Shown: one piece after another, positions 5,309-6,285 of the stretch
Numbering within the stretch: position 1 is the first letter of the stretch
Layout of the letters: every line of letters begins with the position of its first letter
Origin: a bacterium
GTDB lineage: Bacteria > UBA9089 > CG2-30-40-21
Assembly (NCBI GenBank): GCA_018814245.1
Contig: JAHIZN010000424.1
Location: 1 to 6,285, forward strand
Direction of reading: 5' to 3'
Length of the DNA: 6,285 bases
Position numbers and translations under genes: made by a program
Notes under the pieces: model-generated
Told to the model about the DNA's origin: nothing
What the model saw: only the letters and a program-made list of their open reading frames with translations
Database searches by the model: none

Positions 5309-5508
5309 ACCGCTATCTCCAGCATTTTATCCCTTTTGGTAAGCTGCATGTCCCTTATATCTACAGACAAACACCCTTCGATAGCTTCATAAAGATTGTG
5401 AAGCAATTCCTCAAAGGTCTCCCCCTGTGTTGCACACCCAAGGATTGAAGGCACTTCAGCCCAATATCCCCCTTCTTCTGCTTCATGAACTATCACCCTA
5501 AGTTTCAT
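5305..5508 (-). CDS. hicB: HicB antitoxin, short single-domain form
   Basis: A 67-aa partner of HicA. It shows the HicB core, IVHEAEEGGYWAEVPSILGC (6-25) followed by ATQGETFEELLHNLYEAIEGCL (26-47), which is the partial RNase H-like fold that blocks the toxin. The protein ends soon after this domain, with no ribbon-helix-helix or helix-turn-helix tail. It may therefore neutralise HicA without the usual autorepression, or need another regulator. ATG at 5508 is preferred over the in-frame GTG at 5517, because AGAGGTGA (5514-5521) is placed 5 bases before the ATG and overlaps the GTG. It overlaps hicA by 4 bases. Confidence 0.92.
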   Translation of the reverse strand: MKLRVIVHEAEEGGYWAEVPSILGCATQGETFEELLHNLYEAIEGCLSVDIRDMQLTKRDKMLEIAV

Positions 5509-5513
5509 GGGAA

Positions 5514-5521
5514 TCACCTCT
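5514..5521 (-). promoter_or_regulatory. Ribosome binding site fixing the hicB start
   Basis: AGAGGTGA is close to the full anti-16S complement and lies 5 bases before the ATG at 5508. The alternative in-frame GTG (5515-5517) is inside this motif and so is unlikely to be used. Confidence 0.8.
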
Positions 5522-5528
5522 ATTTAAT

Positions 5529-5669
5529 CTATAACTCGACAGGCTGTTACGGAATAGAAATTCGGCACGAAAAGCATACAGCATGTTGTGCTAAGCTCAT
5601 CGGCAGGTACTGTATAAGGTATGGTGTTGACGCTAATTATCAGTTTCGTAACAGCCTTTCGAGTCATAG
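5529..5669. mobile_element. MITE-like element with 26-bp inverted termini
   Basis: The termini at 5529-5554 and 5644-5669 are inverted copies matching in 23 of 26 positions; the core ACTCGACAGGCTGTTACG pairs with CGTAACAGCCTTTCGAGT with one mismatch. The element is 141 bp and has no gene of its own. One end supplies the last codon and the stop of the YgiT-like gene; the other stops just before the hicB ribosome binding site. Any hicBA promoter must lie within or beyond it. No clear target-site duplication is seen, so mobility is inferred from structure only. A long regulatory hairpin is the alternative. Confidence 0.6.
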
Positions 5670-5904
5670 TGAGTATACAGGTACCAACACTTCTCGCTCT
5701 GTTTTTCGTCGTCCCCGGATACTCTCTTCGATTGTCTTGAGTACATTCGCCGCATAATATCGCATACCGCACTGAGTACATACCCCTGCAGGCACACCTT
5801 CAATTAATACATAGTTCCCCCTTGACCTTCCGATGCATGGTAACACGCTTCTCAAGGATTAGCCCGCTACAATATTCACAAGTTTCGTTTTCCCAAAAAT
5901 TCAT
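5664..5904 (-). pseudogene. YgiT/MqsA-type zinc-finger protein with a one-base frameshift
   Basis: With one G removed from the GGGGG run (plus-strand CCCCC, 5817-5821), the gene encodes a 79-aa YgiT-type zinc-finger protein. It begins MNFWENETCEYCSG and has two CxxC zinc-binding pairs, Cys9/Cys12 and Cys42/Cys45. Further landmarks are the family motif VLIEGVPAGVC (32-42), then CGMRYYAANVLKTIEESI (45-62). As written, the frame from the ATG ends after 33 codons. ATG at 5904 has GGAAGGAG about 6 bases upstream. In this family, related to the N-terminal part of MqsA, such proteins often act as antitoxins. The gene starts 16 bases after the DUF4258 remnant, a known pairing. The defect is either a real mutation or a homopolymer sequencing error; the rest of the protein looks well conserved, which leaves the second option open. 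Confidence 0.8.
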
Positions 5905-5920
5905 GTTTCGCTCCTTCCAC

Positions 5921-6019
5921 TTATTTTTTTGGGTTATCTTCATAGACTGTTATTATGCGAACCTTCCCTGACTTGGTTATGCGACATATGATACCGACAA
6001 GTCGCCCATCCACAGACTG
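5921..6019 (-). pseudogene. 3' remnant of a DUF4258 gene
   Basis: The last 32 codons read QSVDGRLVGIICRITKSG followed by KVRIITVYEDNPKK and a TAA stop. This fits the C-terminal half of DUF4258 proteins, where a DGRxxxxVxR strand is followed by a VxIITVYE strand. Upstream, the frame meets a TGA within a few codons, inside the palindromic sequence that starts near 6019, so the N-terminal part is lost or displaced beyond the window. It sits 16 bases ahead of the YgiT-type gene. DUF4258 genes paired with YgiT-type genes are a recurrent toxin-antitoxin-like arrangement, so this was probably the toxin partner. The family call rests on a short segment. Confidence 0.65.
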
Positions 6020-6285
6020 TGTGAAAACTCAAGTTCACGATAATTGGGCAAGTCCCCTCGTTCCTGCCCTCTGTCTCTACAATCTGTTGCAGCACAATCT
6101 GTCATGTCAATCTCGCTATAGGGAAAGAGCCACAAAGGGTGTAAATATCTTAGGGAGAATAATTCAACGATAATAAGGTAAAGATGAGCTTGATGAGGGT
6201 TCATCTTAAGAATTTACACCCTTTGTGGTTCTTTCTCTTCTCGTTAATCTGTCGTAGCATTGATGCCCAAATCATGAGTTTTCAC
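6019..6285. mobile_element. Large imperfect palindrome, probable MITE or IS remnant, cut by window edge
   Basis: Outer arms: GTGAAAACTCA at 6021-6031 matches the reverse complement of the last 11 bases of the window. TTGGGCA (6044-6050) matches inverted TGCCCAA (6264-6270). The inner arms at 6124-6146 and 6212-6234 are complementary in 22 of 23 positions and share the core CCACAAAGGGTGTAAAT. A small hairpin, AAGATGA/TCATCTT (6181-6187/6201-6207), lies in the centre. No transposase gene is visible. It truncates the DUF4258 gene at 6019. The right end reaches the last base, so its true limit is unknown and the insertion-sequence family cannot be assigned. Confidence 0.6.

Noticed and set aside
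5509..5517. GTG start of hicB at 5517
   Set aside because: It lies inside the Shine-Dalgarno sequence that serves the ATG at 5508.
5524..5667. 47-codon ORF starting at the ATGA that overlaps the YgiT-type stop
   Set aside because: It consists almost entirely of the inverted-repeat element, has no ribosome binding site and shows no recognisable family. It is most likely a chance frame across the element.
5977..6204. Minus-strand 75-codon frame across the right-hand palindrome
   Set aside because: It crosses the repeat arms and continues in the wrong frame through the DUF4258 remnant. I could not recognise a transposase or other family in it.

Overview
All convincing genes read on the minus strand, so they are described here from high to low coordinates. 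The window cannot be placed taxonomically with confidence. It looks like a repeat-rich uncultivated bacterium with moderate GC. Evidence for this is the good Shine-Dalgarno sites, an Sec-type signal peptide, several small toxin-antitoxin-like cassettes, and many short palindromic or heptamer-type repeats in and between genes.

Right part (about 5520-6285): a DUF4258-type gene survives only as its last 32 codons. It is cut off at a long imperfect palindrome (6019-6285) that runs to the window edge. Next comes a YgiT/MqsA-type zinc-finger gene carrying a single-base frameshift in a G run. The pair looks like a decayed toxin-antitoxin cassette. A 141-bp MITE-like element with 26-bp terminal inverted repeats (5529-5669) separates it from the next unit.

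Centre (3544-5508): an intact hicB-hicA antitoxin-toxin pair with a 4-base overlap is followed by a gene for a secreted endonuclease/exonuclease/phosphatase-fold hydrolase. Then comes an overlapping pair made of a 98-aa probable nuclease-fold protein and a DUF2283 protein, which also resembles a toxin-antitoxin cassette.

Left part (372-3437): aroA (EPSP synthase) and aroC (chorismate synthase), the last two steps to chorismate. Both enzymes carry extra in-frame segments built from the palindromic and tandem repeats that also lie between genes here. AroA contains five KPALS units from a 15-bp tandem repeat, plus further palindromes, and its last residues and stop codon come from an intergenic repeat. 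AroC carries a palindrome-encoded loop and departs from the family signature at all three conserved motifs, including loss of the GESHG histidine.

Downstream of aroC (1-371) there is no credible gene, only layered inverted repeats. The main points of interest are the translated repeats in two consecutive essential-pathway enzymes, the unusual chorismate synthase, and the cluster of intact and decaying toxin-antitoxin-like units.
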